This document shows positions 24,234 to 35,502 of a stretch of 64,000 nt of DNA, one piece after another (positions within the stretch are counted from its first letter, which is position 1; every line of letters starts with the position of its first letter). Under the pieces are notes generated by a model that ran no database searches, had not been told where the DNA came from, and was given only the letters and a program-made list of their open reading frames with translations. The stretch comes from Macrolepiota albuminosa (Eukaryota; Basidiomycota; Agaricomycetes; Agaricales; Agaricaceae): NCBI GenBank assembly GCA_027475525.1, contig JAMWFC010000046.1:1550001-1614000 (forward strand). Reading direction: 5' to 3'. The position numbers and the translations under genes were made by a program.

Positions 24234-24385
24234 CATTGGAAAAAGTGGAAAAGAAACATGTTATACCATTTTCCATGTGCCAATTTCTGAAAGAAAAAGT
24301 TTTTAAACTAAGTAAAGTGCCTTTTTCTATCTAAAATTGGCACTTTGGAAATGGTATAACATGTTTTTTTACACTTTTTCCAATG
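24234..24385. repeat. Inverted repeat / hairpin, 53- and 52-bp arms
   Basis: The left arm 24234-24286 and right arm 24334-24385 are reverse complements with only a few mismatches and one indel (CATTGGAAAAAGTG and ACATGTTATACCATTT on the left). The loop is 47 bases. Weaker pairing may continue outward. There is no coding content. It could be a foldback or MITE-like element, or a small-RNA hairpin source. Confidence 0.8.
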
Positions 24386-25413
24386 AAAACATCTATCAGT
24401 GCCAGCAGTGCATGACAGCCTCTGGTGCATTTCTCTACATTGCATGCTATTGATATGTATGTCACATTTGAGACATCAACTGAGAGAATCAAAACAAATA
24501 GTATTAATTCTAAGTACCACATACAGCTGAAAACGGTAAGCTGATATGTGCAGGTCAAAAACTGTAGACCTGACATACCTCAGAAGAAAAAGACACCTAT
24601 CTGCCCACTACTCAAGACAGCCCAACAACGTCAACAGCTAGCTTGAATGGCAACCGCCAAAAACAAGGTCTTGATAAGATAAGATCTCAGGCAAGAGGCC
24701 AAGACCAATCCCATCACGATTGATAGGGATCTGATCATGATCGAAGCATGTCATCACTTCCCCTCCTGCAAGTACTCTTTTAACCAGCTATCCCACCATG
24801 CATGACAAAAGATAAGATGCGCTGCACAGCACAAACACAAAACGGTCTCCAAGCTCCAAAAATGAAACAAAAGAGGACAAAGGATGAGATGGAAGGAAGG
24901 AAAAGGGATTAGTCAGCAAGATCAGAGGAAGAAGACTTAGCCATCATGACCGGTGTTGGAAAACACATCCCTGGTACCCAGTCCTGATAGCACAATACAC
25001 CAAATAACCGTTCATGGGAACATAACGTGAATAACCCAACAAAACACACAGAATACAAGTGGTCCATGCATAGCAGAGAGGATTATAAAAAGGGTGGGAT
25101 TTTGGGAAGGCCTGGCAAGCAATCAACTTGCTATGGCTTGGAGTTCCCAGAGAGTGGACGTCTTAGGCCAAAGCATGGCAATTGACTTTGGGTTTATAGT
25201 AATAATACTATTTGCATCCCAATTTTGAGTGTGAATATACTTTTACATTCAAATTAAATCAATAAAAATTATAATACTTTTACAATGTGTGCGCATGTGT
25301 AACTAAAACCCCCAGAACCTTGTGAACTGGAGTTTTATCTTTAAAACTAAGTCTTGTTCAATTTCACTTGGACAACTTAAAAATAAAGTAAAACTTACAT
25401 TTTGCATCACTAT
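24386..25413. other. Intergenic sequence, nothing recognised
   Basis: AT-richer sequence without a supportable gene or a repeat I could match elsewhere in the window. Confidence 0.45.
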
Positions 25414-26355
25414 TGTAGTACTTGGTAGCAAGTATTACTGTAGTTCTGGGGCTTATTGGTAACTCAGAAAGTTCCCTCTAATCCACACTGTTGCTTGATG
25501 ATAAACTTGGTGTATTGGGTGCTTCTCAGAATATCAAATACTCTGGTGGGCAGTAGAAGGTTCTCAGTCAACTCCAGCCTAAGCAGTTCACTCCCTGGGA
25601 ACTACCGAGCCTTTGTTTTCCAATAGACTTCCAAGAAGAGGTTCAATAAACTCTAGCCTAGGTGATTCACTCCCTGGGAACCACTGAGCCTTTGCCTATC
25701 AAATGCCTCTCTATTCTCTACCAAACTTGGGCTATTTATACTGTTTTTCTGGTGCACAGACCACTATCTACACATGACTCTTTGTTGTCAACTCCCCAGC
25801 CTCCAGAACATATTTGATAGTCCAATTTCCCTTTTGGGAGGCATGTTTCAGTGCTACCAGTTCCACCATTCAACTTCTTGTTTCACCATTCCTCTGGATG
25901 TCTCTGATTGCCACTTCCCCATTTGCTTCAGCTCCATTTAGCACGATCCCATTCATAGATCCTTCTTTCCCCTTTTAGTGCTTCCCTGCATTCCATGCTT
26001 CTTTTGACATCCCTCCATGCTTCTTTTCCTTTCCCCTTTCAGTCATGTCAAATCGGGCATTGTCAGATCTGATCTTGATCTAGATCATCACAAATTGATC
26101 CCATTTTGTCACTTCTGCCAGCTCCATGCTTCTCCTTCCCATTACAGTGGTTGGACTATTGTTGAGTGGATAGCTTGAGCTGGTCCCTGCCCTTTGTTCT
26201 GTACTGTCTGTGTATTTATTGGGGTGTTTTTGGAGATATAATTTGTTGAGACTGCTACCAGGAGGCTTACAGTTTTCAGCCTTATGATTAAATGTTTATT
26301 TTGACTTCTGGTGCATGTTGTGTCCCTGACTGCTGGTACAGCGTCGTATCACTAT
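25410..26355 (-). mobile_element. Family-H solo LTR with 4-bp TSD (CTAT)
   Basis: The LTR is 25414-26351 (plus-strand ends TGTAGTACTTGG and GTCGTATCA). CTAT precedes it at 25410-25413 and follows it at 26352-26355. It is the inverted counterpart of the LTR at 13870-14695. It contains a diverged internal repeat of about 79 bases (the stretches around ACTCCCTGGGAAC occur twice) that is single in the other copy. Confidence 0.9.
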
Positions 26356-26525
26356 GTTGATATATGCTTATGCTTTTATGTAGCAAATAACATGTGTGTT
26401 TAAGGGGGCCCCTTGATCACAAACCACCACCTGCATCACTAACCCTGATGCTGCTACTGAGCAAATGGGCCGGTATGCACACCATTTTCCTCTGTTTGGA
26501 GAAGCTGCCTGGGTAGCAGAGGCTG

Positions 26526-27129
26526 GGCCCTGTCAGGGGACTCCTCATTTCTTTCTTCTTTCACTCTTTATTCCTTCACTCTCCTTTCATTCACTTCCTT
26601 ATTTCTTCTATCATTCTCTCATTTTGCTGTTACTACTTTCTCAACACTATCTGTTAGTACTATTCTCAACCTTTGAGGTGCTCTGGTTCTTTAGCTATCA
26701 CTCAGACAAGTGTGGGCCCTTCAGCACCACTCCAGACTGCTTATATACTTTGAGGTGCTCTGGTTCTTTAGCTATCACTCAGACAAGTGTGGGCCCTTCA
26801 GCACCACTCCAGACTGCTTATATAGCCGGAGTTTGCCTTTCTGACTTCTAAAGTCCGGAGTTTTCCTCCCTTGTTTGCACAGTTGTTTGGTTAGTCAATT
26901 TTTGAGTTTTTAAGGTTTTGTTGTACTGTACAGTTGTTTTCCACACTTCAGAAGCCCCAGAAGCATCCAACCTGGCATAGAAAATCCCTAAACTTGTTCT
27001 CTTTGGATCTTCCTCTGCCAGGTGAGTAGTTATTATGATATTGTCAGTACATACTCTAATACACTTTGGATCTCCCTCTGCCAGCTGTGTGACTGAGCCA
27101 CAGCCTCTAGAGGTCGCCCTTACAGGCCC
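26526..27129 (+). mobile_element. Family-X solo LTR with 5-bp TSD (GGCCC)
   Basis: The LTR is 26531-27124 (TGTCAGGGGACTCC to GTCGCCCTTACA). GGCCC precedes it at 26526-26530 and follows it at 27125-27129. Without the 77-base duplication it is 517 bases, close to the 498-base copy at 16503. No internal sequence adjoins it, so it is a solo LTR. Confidence 0.92.
26671..26824. repeat. 77-bp exact tandem duplication (26671-26747, 26748-26824)
   Basis: Two adjacent identical 77-base copies in the family-X solo LTR. Confidence 0.9.
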
Positions 27130-27437
27130 CCCCAAAATCTATTCCTCTGAGAAATCTGGATGAAGAAGGACAGGGCATAGAGCCAGTCAACCTCATATGC
27201 CAAGGAGAGAAACAATACACCCTCACCTCTCCCCCTTGGACAAAATTGAACTTTCTCATATGCACTCACATGCGGAACCTTTACAATGTGGCATGACACT
27301 GAAAATAGCCCACATGACAGGGATGAAACACAACGAGGCTCAGGGTGAATAAACAGTATACAATTAGGCATCTGCAAACTGAACAAAAGTGTGTGAACTG
27401 CCTCTGCAAATGCTTTCCCTGCCCATGATAAAGATCA

Positions 27438-28942
27438 GTGATCAGCATAAACATGCACAATCTGCTAGCCTGCAAAAGCAGAGAGGGGTCAAGAGTCACG
27501 ATAGGAAAAGACAACTTCTTGGTAGTCCCCAGCCAACTTCAGACATGGATGAATCGGAAGGCAAGCCATAATACCAGCCCCCCCCAGGGCCCTGCCATCA
27601 CCAAATCTATCCAGGATGACAATCTCCAGTGAAGCAGGACAGGATATAGACCTTGATGGTGACAAGACGCTAGTTGAAATCCAGACTCCATCCTCCTCCT
27701 CCCCAATGGTGAGCTCCGATAGGGGGTCAACCCCACAGCCTCTCATGTCACCAGCACCAAGAGAGAGGACAGACCCAATCTGGATCATAAGATGTACAAC
27801 AAAGCTACCTTTGGATACAGGAGCAATGAACATGCCTGGAAATGAAGGGAGCCCCCAACCCATCATACCACCCCAAATCCTCAGCAATCTATCCCACACT
27901 CCAATGCCAGTAGGAGGCTTCCCAGTAATCCACATCTCCACCCCCCCCTTGGTTCAACCTGCTGCCAGAACAATGAGAACACTTTGACACCTATCCAGAT
28001 CTCAAGATCTGGGTCAGAGAATAGCAGGTGAGTAACACAGTGGACCTGATGACTACAAGTGAGAGGATCAAGGAACTGATAAAGGAGATGACCAGCGAAA
28101 GAGCTAGGCTCTTCACTCCCCAGCAGGAGAAGGACATTAACTTAAAGCACAGGATCAATGACAGATATAAACCGCCGCACCACTTCCTGGTGTCTGACAT
28201 CTTGACAATGGCATTTAATATGTTGGCAACACACCCTATCATGTTAACACCTAACGCATCCATCTTCTTCCTCCCATACCATCCCCCCATTCCTAACTTC
28301 CTGTGCACAATTGAGGCCCTTACCCTTAGCATATGCTCTCAGAAGGCAATACAAGAATTGGAAGAGATAGCTAGTGAAATCATATGACAAACTCTGATGA
28401 ACAACGAATCAACTGTAATACTCATTAAGAGTAAACTCATTGATGACAAAATCTCACAGCATGACCTAAACCCAGCTCTCAAAATTATACAGTCCCTAGT
28501 GGTTTGGCTAGTGAAAGGAGAAGAGACGGTTAACTGCTCAACCACAGACAGGCCCAGAAAACTGATCTGGAACATATTCTTTAAACAACCCCCACATCTC
28601 ATGTAGATGAGCTATTTCATATTTATACAGCATATTAGGGATGCTAAGTTTATAGATATGGACTGTGGTAGCAGAACACTTGTAGACAAAAACTATTGAC
28701 TCCACTGTTACCTCTGTAAAGGAGCCAACCACAACCCCACACACTGTGCCTACACATTGCTGGAGGGTTGGTTTAAAAATAAAACAGAAGGAAAGATCAA
28801 GGAAATGGTAGAATTTGCATCCTCAAGCCAAGGAGAGAAGGCCTTTTGTAGTGAAAAGAACAGGAATGAGTGTCATGCCAAGTCCTGGAGAAGGGGTGGC
28901 TGGACCCCTGGCTCCAGCAGTAGCAGAAAAGACTGTAACTAA
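27438..28942 (+). pseudogene. LINE ORF1 (gag-like, CCHC knuckle)
   Basis: From 28028 to 28942 one plus-strand frame is open except for stops near 28385 (TGA), 28604 (TAG) and 28697 (TGA). It reads a helix-rich middle (TSERIKELIKEMTSERAR). Near 28706-28745 it has a zinc knuckle C-Y-L-C-K-G-A-N-H-N-P-T-H-C, spacing C-X2-C-X4-H-X4-C, then a basic tail. Upstream, 27438-27990 reads Ser/Pro-rich segments in other frames that are probably the N-terminus. The expected role is RNA binding in the LINE ribonucleoprotein. Confidence 0.65.
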
Positions 28943-29126
28943 CTACTTGTTTGTGTAATTACTCAATGAGGAGACACATCTCCATGTATACCAAAAACAC
29001 TTGTAGCAATACAATATAAGCCAGTGAACAAGGGCCAAGAAAGTCTAAGATAAATTTATTGGGTCTATGGACAACAGGTAATCTTAGACTGGCCCCCTAG
29101 CTGGGCTAGGTAAGTCCAGGTGGCAG

Positions 29127-30620
29127 GTGTTTACGATGGGCAGTGCCATGCTGCAATCCTGCTTAAGGGAAGGTAGATTATACCCAAACACTGCCCAGAA
29201 ACCACCACCTGTCACAACTAGAGAAGAACAACATACTGAGAGCATATATATCAGTAACGGACAACTCCCTGCCCAGGCAGGAGAGGACTATAGCCAAACC
29301 ATCATCCATGACCTTGACAACAGTCTGGGAGGGATTTGTGATGGATCGTGGCACACCCAGCCCTCGACAAATGAATTTCTCACACAAGCTTGTTTGGAAG
29401 AGGTGCTGGAAGAAACAAGAGGATATAATACTGCAATCCCAAAGAAGGGGAAGAGCAAGCGTGGTGCACTGAGATTTGCATCACTGAACATGAAAGGTGG
29501 CAATTTTGTCTCCACAGCAACAAAATGGCACGAAATGGGCCAACTGATGAGAGAACAGAAAATTGATATCTTAGCCCTGCAAGAAATGCACATAAACAGA
29601 AGTCGGAGAGAGGAGATAGAAGACCTCTTTGAAAGACAAATGAGTATAGCTACGAGCAATAACCCAGAACACCCAAATGCCATGGGAGTAGTGTTTATTC
29701 TGGATAAAAGAACTACAAGATGGAAAGAGGCCAGGACAAGAGAACTTATACTGGAGTTGCTGTGGTTTGAAGACCAGGTCTTGAGTTGCCTGAATGTATA
29801 CGCACTAAACAAACCAAGGGAAAATGAAAAATTCTGGCAGAAACTAAGATCACATTGGAATGTAAAACTGACCCTGCCACAACCAAACATAATGATGGGA
29901 GATATGAACATAGTCAAGGAAGCAATTGACATACTGCCTGCATACATGGACCCGTTGGAATCCACAAGGGAACTAGCAAGATTAAAAGTACACCTTGGTT
30001 TTGCAGACAGGTGGAGACAAGAAAATCTGATGACAGTAGACTTCTCATACCAAATAGTAAATAGACCTATACAGTTGAGGATTGATAGAATTTACCTCAA
30101 AGAGAACCTCCTGAGCTACAGCTGGGATTGGAAGATAGAAAGATCCAGGATTAACACCGACCACTCCCTAGTTACAATGACACTGCTAAACCCTTGGCAA
30201 CCATACATTGGAGACGGAAGATATGCCATGCCAATAAGCCTGATTAAAGACACTGAACTCATGGATTGCATTAAAGCACTCAGTATCAGGTACCAAGACC
30301 AACTTGAAGAGTGTGAGGGCAATAGAACGGAACTGTTGAACCCACAACAACTACACAAAATGTTTAAAAGAGAATTGTTAGAAATCATAAGAAAAAGATC
30401 AAAAGAAATCAAATTTAAGACACTACATGAGATTGAAACCCTAAAGAAAGACTGCAGAACCACACTGAACAATTCTGATCTTGACAAGGACTCAAAATGG
30501 AAAGAAGCAACAATACTTGATGAAAGGATAAATGATCTAGAAGCGCAATGTTTTACAAGGGCCAGAGATACCATGGAAACATCATACTTCTTACACAGTA
30601 AAACAGTGTCAAAACCCTAG
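29127..30620 (+). pseudogene. LINE ORF2, endonuclease part (497-codon open segment)
   Basis: The longest open piece of the LINE. It begins shortly before an exonuclease-endonuclease-phosphatase fold. Visible signatures are FASLNMKGG (first Asn), DILALQEMHI (catalytic Glu), NIMMGDMNI (Asp-x-Asn) and RINTDHSLVTMTL (the terminal Asp-His pair). This domain nicks target DNA to prime reverse transcription. The segment continues into a helical linker and ends at TAG 30618-30620. The RT continues in another frame, so the protein is broken here. Confidence 0.8.
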
Positions 30621-33600
30621 ATAAATATGAATAAGGAGCAAAAGGCAAGAGACGGTATTACTGCACTATATAAACCCAGTCCAAGAGATAATGAACTGGA
30701 AAGAATGTCCAAAAAATGGCCAAAATAGCAAGGGCACACCATGAGCAGCTCTAGAAGAAGGACATACCAACAAACCCAAGTGATCATAGAAGAAAAATGA
30801 GGAAAGTCCTGTCAAAAATCAAAGTAAAAATAAGTAACAAACAAAAAGAAAAACTGGGTACCTTAATCACCAAGATTGAGGTAGAAGATGCAATAAACAA
30901 ATTACAGAACAGAAAGGCTACAGGCCTTGATGGGATTGTTTACAAGGTATGGAAAAAACTTGCACTTCAATATGAGGAGGCCCAGAAGGATGAAAAGTCA
31001 GGTTTCAACATGTTGTGGGCATTGGCAAGTGTCTACCAGGATATACAGGTATATGGAATAGAACAAGGAACTAAATTTGCCAAAGGATGGATGTGACCCA
31101 TATATAAGAAGGGGAATAAGATGGACATCGGGAATTACCACCCTATTACTGTGCTAAACACAGATTATAAAATCATGACTAAGGCTCTGTCAATAAGACT
31201 GAACAAAATAGCACCAGATATCATCAACTAGGACCAAGCTGGTTTTATGCGAGGGAGATGAATTGAAGATCAAACTGAATTAGCTAAAACTGCAATAAAA
31301 TGGTGTGAGCTAACCAAGAAAAATGGAATGATCATATGCTTGGATCAAGAAAAAGCATACAACAGGATCCTCCACCCATTTCTATGGAGAGCAATAAAAA
31401 AGTTTGAAATCCTGGAAAATTTCATAAATATGGTGAAGGCACTGTACAGTAATGCATATATGAAAATCATCTTAAACAGAGAAATGAGTAAGGAATACAG
31501 GGTAACAAAGGGAGTATGACAGGGAGATCTGCTATCATGCCTCCTCTTTAACATCGCAATAGAATCTCTTGCACAATTGCTGAGATCCTCAAACCTTAAA
31601 GGAATAAATATAGAAGAGGGGGCCAAAAGACTAATTGCAACACTCTTCACTGACAACACCACCATATACATAAGCAAGAAAGACAATTTTCACAACCTAC
31701 AGAAGATTCTGAAAGACTGGTGCGCTGCATCAGGAGCATGATTCAACATATCTAAAACAATAATAGTCCCAGTTGGATTGGAGGAACACAGAAACAAAAT
31801 GACATGCACACAAAAGCCTGCAAACACAAGCCATGCCACACCCAAAAAAATTAAGATAGCAGCAGAGGGGGAGGCAACTTGCCTTCTGGGAGCTTTCATA
31901 GACAACAGGGTGGACAACACAAGTGTATGGACACCAATGGTAGAAACAATAATAAGAGATCTAAAAAAATGGAATAAAGGAAGGCCAACATTAGAAGGCA
32001 GGAGACTGATAGTAAATATGGTCATAGGAGGATGTATCCAATACAGAATTAGAGTCCAGGGCATGCCTAAGCAAGTGGAATGCCAATTGACAAAGATGAT
32101 AAATGAATTCATATGGAATAGCAACTCAAAACAGACTGTTGAGATAAACACCATGCACCTACCAATAGAGGAGGGAGGTAGGAAAGTGTTAGACCTAAGA
32201 GCGAGGAACAAAGCAATCAAAATCATGAAGGCCCAGAGATACCCGAACTTTGACAGAGAATGCCCAAGGTGGGCAATAATGGCAGACAGGATCATAAATA
32301 CAAAAATTGCCATGATGCAGGGGCATGGTATGTGTGTCCTAGAAAATGTGCAATAATGGCAGACAGGATCATAAATACAAAAATTGCCATGATGCAGGGG
32401 CATGGTATGTGTGTCCTAGAAAATGTCTGTTACAGTCAACAAAAGTGGACACAAGAGCCATGGAAGGAGGTCTGCCAACACATATTCAAAGGATTCTCCA
32501 GGCAATTAAGAAGTACAATGTGACCTTAAAGGCCAGATGCCAATCTGGTTCCACATTGGCCTAGCTTAAGAAAAGTACATGAGAATAAACACAGCATCAA
32601 TGATATGTATGAGGAAAACACATAATGTGCGCACAGTAGATGATATGGTAGACCTGGGCAATGCTCTAAGCATCAAAACACCTAGTGACCATAAGGCCAG
32701 AAAAAACTGTGCCATGCCCAGTTTGCAAAAATATAAGGAGTAAGGGATGTGGAAACCCACAGAAATGCAGCAAAATAGCATGAACATACATAGTGAAACT
32801 AGGGAAAAAATGGAACCCAAATGTCCCAGAAATAGACAGAAAAGTCACAGAAGAGAAAAAAGAGCTTACACAAGAAGAGGGTAGAATGATAATAGACCCT
32901 GACTTCACCACAAGAGGTTTCCTCAAGGAAGGGTTTAGAGTTTTCACAGAATCGGAAAGAGTGCCAAATGAACAGGTCCTGTACACAACCCCATGAGCTC
33001 CACCGGACATGATTACAATATACATGGACAGTTCCTGTATAAGAGATAATGAAGAGAAACCAGCAGCAGGGGCTGGAATATGGTTTGGTACAGACGACCC
33101 ACAAAATAGAGCAATTTGACTACCAGGAAACATTCCACAAACAAATAATGCAGGAAAATTGGTGGCCATTCTGGTGGCAGCGCAAATTGCACTGCAAAAC
33201 CAAGCAATCCTAATAAAGAGTGACTCACAGATTACAATAGACAGCCTAACCAAGCACCTAGAAAAGAGAGAAGATGAAGAATAGATGGATATGGCAAATA
33301 AAAAAGTCCTCCAAATAATAGTTGCAACTGTCCAGAAGAGAGACGGAATCACAATGCTAGAAAAAGTAAAAGGTCATGCTGGAATCAAAGGAAACGAGGA
33401 GGCAGACAAACTGGCAAATGAAGGTGCACAAAAGACTACGCCAGACAAAATAAACCTGATCATACTGCAAGAATACCATCTCTTGAGTGCAAAGCTGGCA
33501 AAACTAGCCCAAGCAACTGCATATAGAGGTATAATAGGAAAGGTGCCTAAACCCTACCAGAAAGGTATAACAACACATTTGGACATGATGCGGTGGGCTA

Positions 33601-33990
33601 TGAAAAAGAGGCTGGGGGACTTCCCAACTGACAAGCAAATTTGAAAATCTCTAAGAGATAAAGGCCTGACACACCAAACAAGGAACTTCCTATGGCAGGC
33701 AATGCACAACTCTTACAAAGTAGAAAGTTACTGGGAAAATATAACAGACTGCAAAGAGAGAGCAATATGTCCACAATGCAGAACTACAGAAACAATAGAA
33801 CATATTCTAACTGAATATACAACATTGGGTTAGAAAGTAGTATGGGACTTTATACAAAAACTATATGAGAAAAGAGGGTTGCCCTACACCAAACTGTCCC
33901 TTGGAAACCAGCTTGGATGTGCTCTCATCAGAAAAGAAAAAAAAGGAGACAAAGGGGAGCATAGATTCTGAAAGATAACGACATCTGAGG
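30621..33990 (+). pseudogene. LINE ORF2, reverse transcriptase, RNase H and Cys-rich tail
   Basis: Reverse transcriptase pieces share one frame from 30797 to about 32356. They include ATGLDGIVYKVW, GNYHPITVLN, IICLDQEKAYNR, a QGDLLS box after a stop, and a catalytic box that reads TLFTDNTTIYI where FADD-type is expected, so the second Asp is Asn. RNase H is at 33010-33480 in another frame (IYMDSS, GAGIWFG, VKGHAGIKGNEEADKLANEG). The tail near 33766-33815 has CPQCRTTETIEHIL, typical of Tad/Jockey-like ORF2 ends. There are numerous stops and one 77-base duplication. Confidence 0.75.
32273..32426. repeat. 77-bp exact tandem duplication (32273-32349, 32350-32426)
   Basis: Two adjacent identical 77-base copies inside the LINE. 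Confidence 0.9.
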
Positions 33991-34394
33991 CAACCTATAC
34001 AATATAGAAAATAAGATGCAAATGGAGAATAGCAAGAAACTCTGCAGAGAATAAGAGCTGTGGTAATAAGAAGAGTAAAGCTTGACTGCCTAGCAACAGA
34101 TGGCAATAGGTTCAGCAAGAAGGCATACAAGCCTGGGCTGATAGCAATCACATGGTCAAATCTCATACAGGAAGAACTATCACCCCTCAGATTGTGAAGG
34201 AGATTAGCCATGGTTTTAGTAGGTATTGGATAACAAGCCCCACACTTAGTGCATAAATGCATTTCCACGGGATAGCCCACCGCTGAGGGAAAAAATAACA
34301 TTGACAAGAGCTAGAAGTAGCACCTATCCTAGTCTGTTAGAGGTTGACTCATGTGAACGGTTGGCAGGCTACAGTGATACCACCAAAAAAAAAA

Positions 34395-35502
34395 CAGTCT
34401 TGTGTGTATCACATAGTGCTAAATCAGACTGCAGTATCAGATTTGACTAGAACTAGAGTGAATACAAGATGTTATCTTACATTATACTCTACTGAATGCA
34501 TATAGCATTGTTGATGCTAGTAACAAGTGTGACACTCCATTACAGTTCCACATGTGCCAAGGAAGTTAGAGAGGAGCATAGAAAATCAGTCTGTGAGTGT
34601 GCTGCTATCTGGGCTTGCCAAGTTGGACACCTCCTCTTTGCAGACCTTGACCTACTGGATCTTCCCTCCTTGGTGTTCCCTTATAGAGAGGCCCTCTATA
34701 AGGACATTCAAGGTGTAGTGAGTGAAGCCCAGATGGAAGATGGACATGAACATGAATTTGGGTGTGCTCCTGACCCAGAGTCTCCAGATGAGGCTATCGA
34801 GACAGGTAATAGGATTTATGCAACTACGTTGCGACCTCCACCAGCTGTAGCAGAGATTAGAGCTAGCCAAACTACCTCCCAGTGGCTAGCTCAGGCATTT
34901 GCTGCCAACTCTGCTCCTAAGTCGTTCCGAGATGCGGTTCCTCATCACCTGCAAGACTTTGAGGATGTTTTCTCTAAGGCATCATTTGACTCCCTGCCAG
35001 AGCATAAGCAGTGGGACCATGCAATCAAGCTTACACCCAATGCTGAGCCCTTTAGCTGCAAGGTCTATCCTCTTCCTCCCAGAAAACAGGATGAGCTTGA
35101 TGCCTTTTTGCAGGAAAATTTAGACTCTGGTCGCACCCACCCCTCAAAGTCTCTGATGACCTCTCCAGTCTTCTTGATTAAGAAGAAGAATGGATCTCTA
35201 CATCTGGTTCAGAACTACCAAGTCTTGAATGCAATGACTGTGAAGAATTACTACCCCTTACCACTCATTTCAGAGCTTGTCAACAACCTCCAAGGTGTGT
35301 GCTACTTCACCAAGTTGGATGTCTGCTGGGTGTAACCGTTGGTTACTAGTTAGAACTATCTTGTGTGTATCACACAGTGCTGAATCAGACTGCAGTATTG
35401 GATTGACTAGAACTAGAGTGAATACAAGATGTTATCTTACATAATACTCTATTGAATGCTTATAGCGTTGTTGACGCTAGTAATAAGTGTGACTCCATTA
35501 CA
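34395..35502 (+). mobile_element. Gy-G, internally deleted short-LTR gypsy element
   Basis: The right LTR is 35331-35502 (172 bases; TGTAACCGTTGG to GACTCCATTACA). The left LTR survives as about 34395-34544, lacking its first ~30 bases, which are replaced by the LINE poly-A end. Between them is a protease-RT fragment. The RT is cut mid-domain exactly where the right LTR begins, so most of pol is deleted. I see no matching flanks at the right end, so no target duplication can be claimed. Confidence 0.7.
34545..35330 (+). pseudogene. Gy-G pol fragment (linker to RT start)
   Basis: An open frame of about 260 codons. The N-terminal part is unrecognised. From about 34930 it reads a Ty3/gypsy RT N-terminus: VPHHLQDFEDVFSKASF, then LPEHKQWDHAIKL, FLIKKKNGSLHLVQNY, NYYPLPLISELV and YFTKLDV, after which RT should continue toward the catalytic box. 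It stops at the right LTR. Its length and clean frame suggest it is less decayed than Gy-B. It is of a different family from Gy-A and Gy-C. Confidence 0.75.

Larger units (their letters stand above)
27130..34394 (+). mobile_element. Decayed LINE (non-LTR retrotransposon), Tad-like layout
   Basis: In order: an ORF1 with a CCHC knuckle, an ORF2 with apurinic endonuclease, reverse transcriptase, RNase H and a C-terminal Cys-rich motif, a short 3' tail, then ACCACC and a run of ten A (about 34385-34394). The poly-A end, the order of domains and the lack of LTRs identify a LINE. The 5' limit is unclear, and some 5' sequence may lie left of the family-X solo LTR. The right end abuts a truncated LTR at 34395. 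Stops and frameshifts throughout show it is inactive. Confidence 0.8.

Noticed and set aside
25561..25690. Internal repeat of the family-H LTR as another 77-base assembly duplication
   Set aside because: The offset is about 79 and the copies are diverged, so this is an old biological repeat and serves as a contrast to the exact ones.
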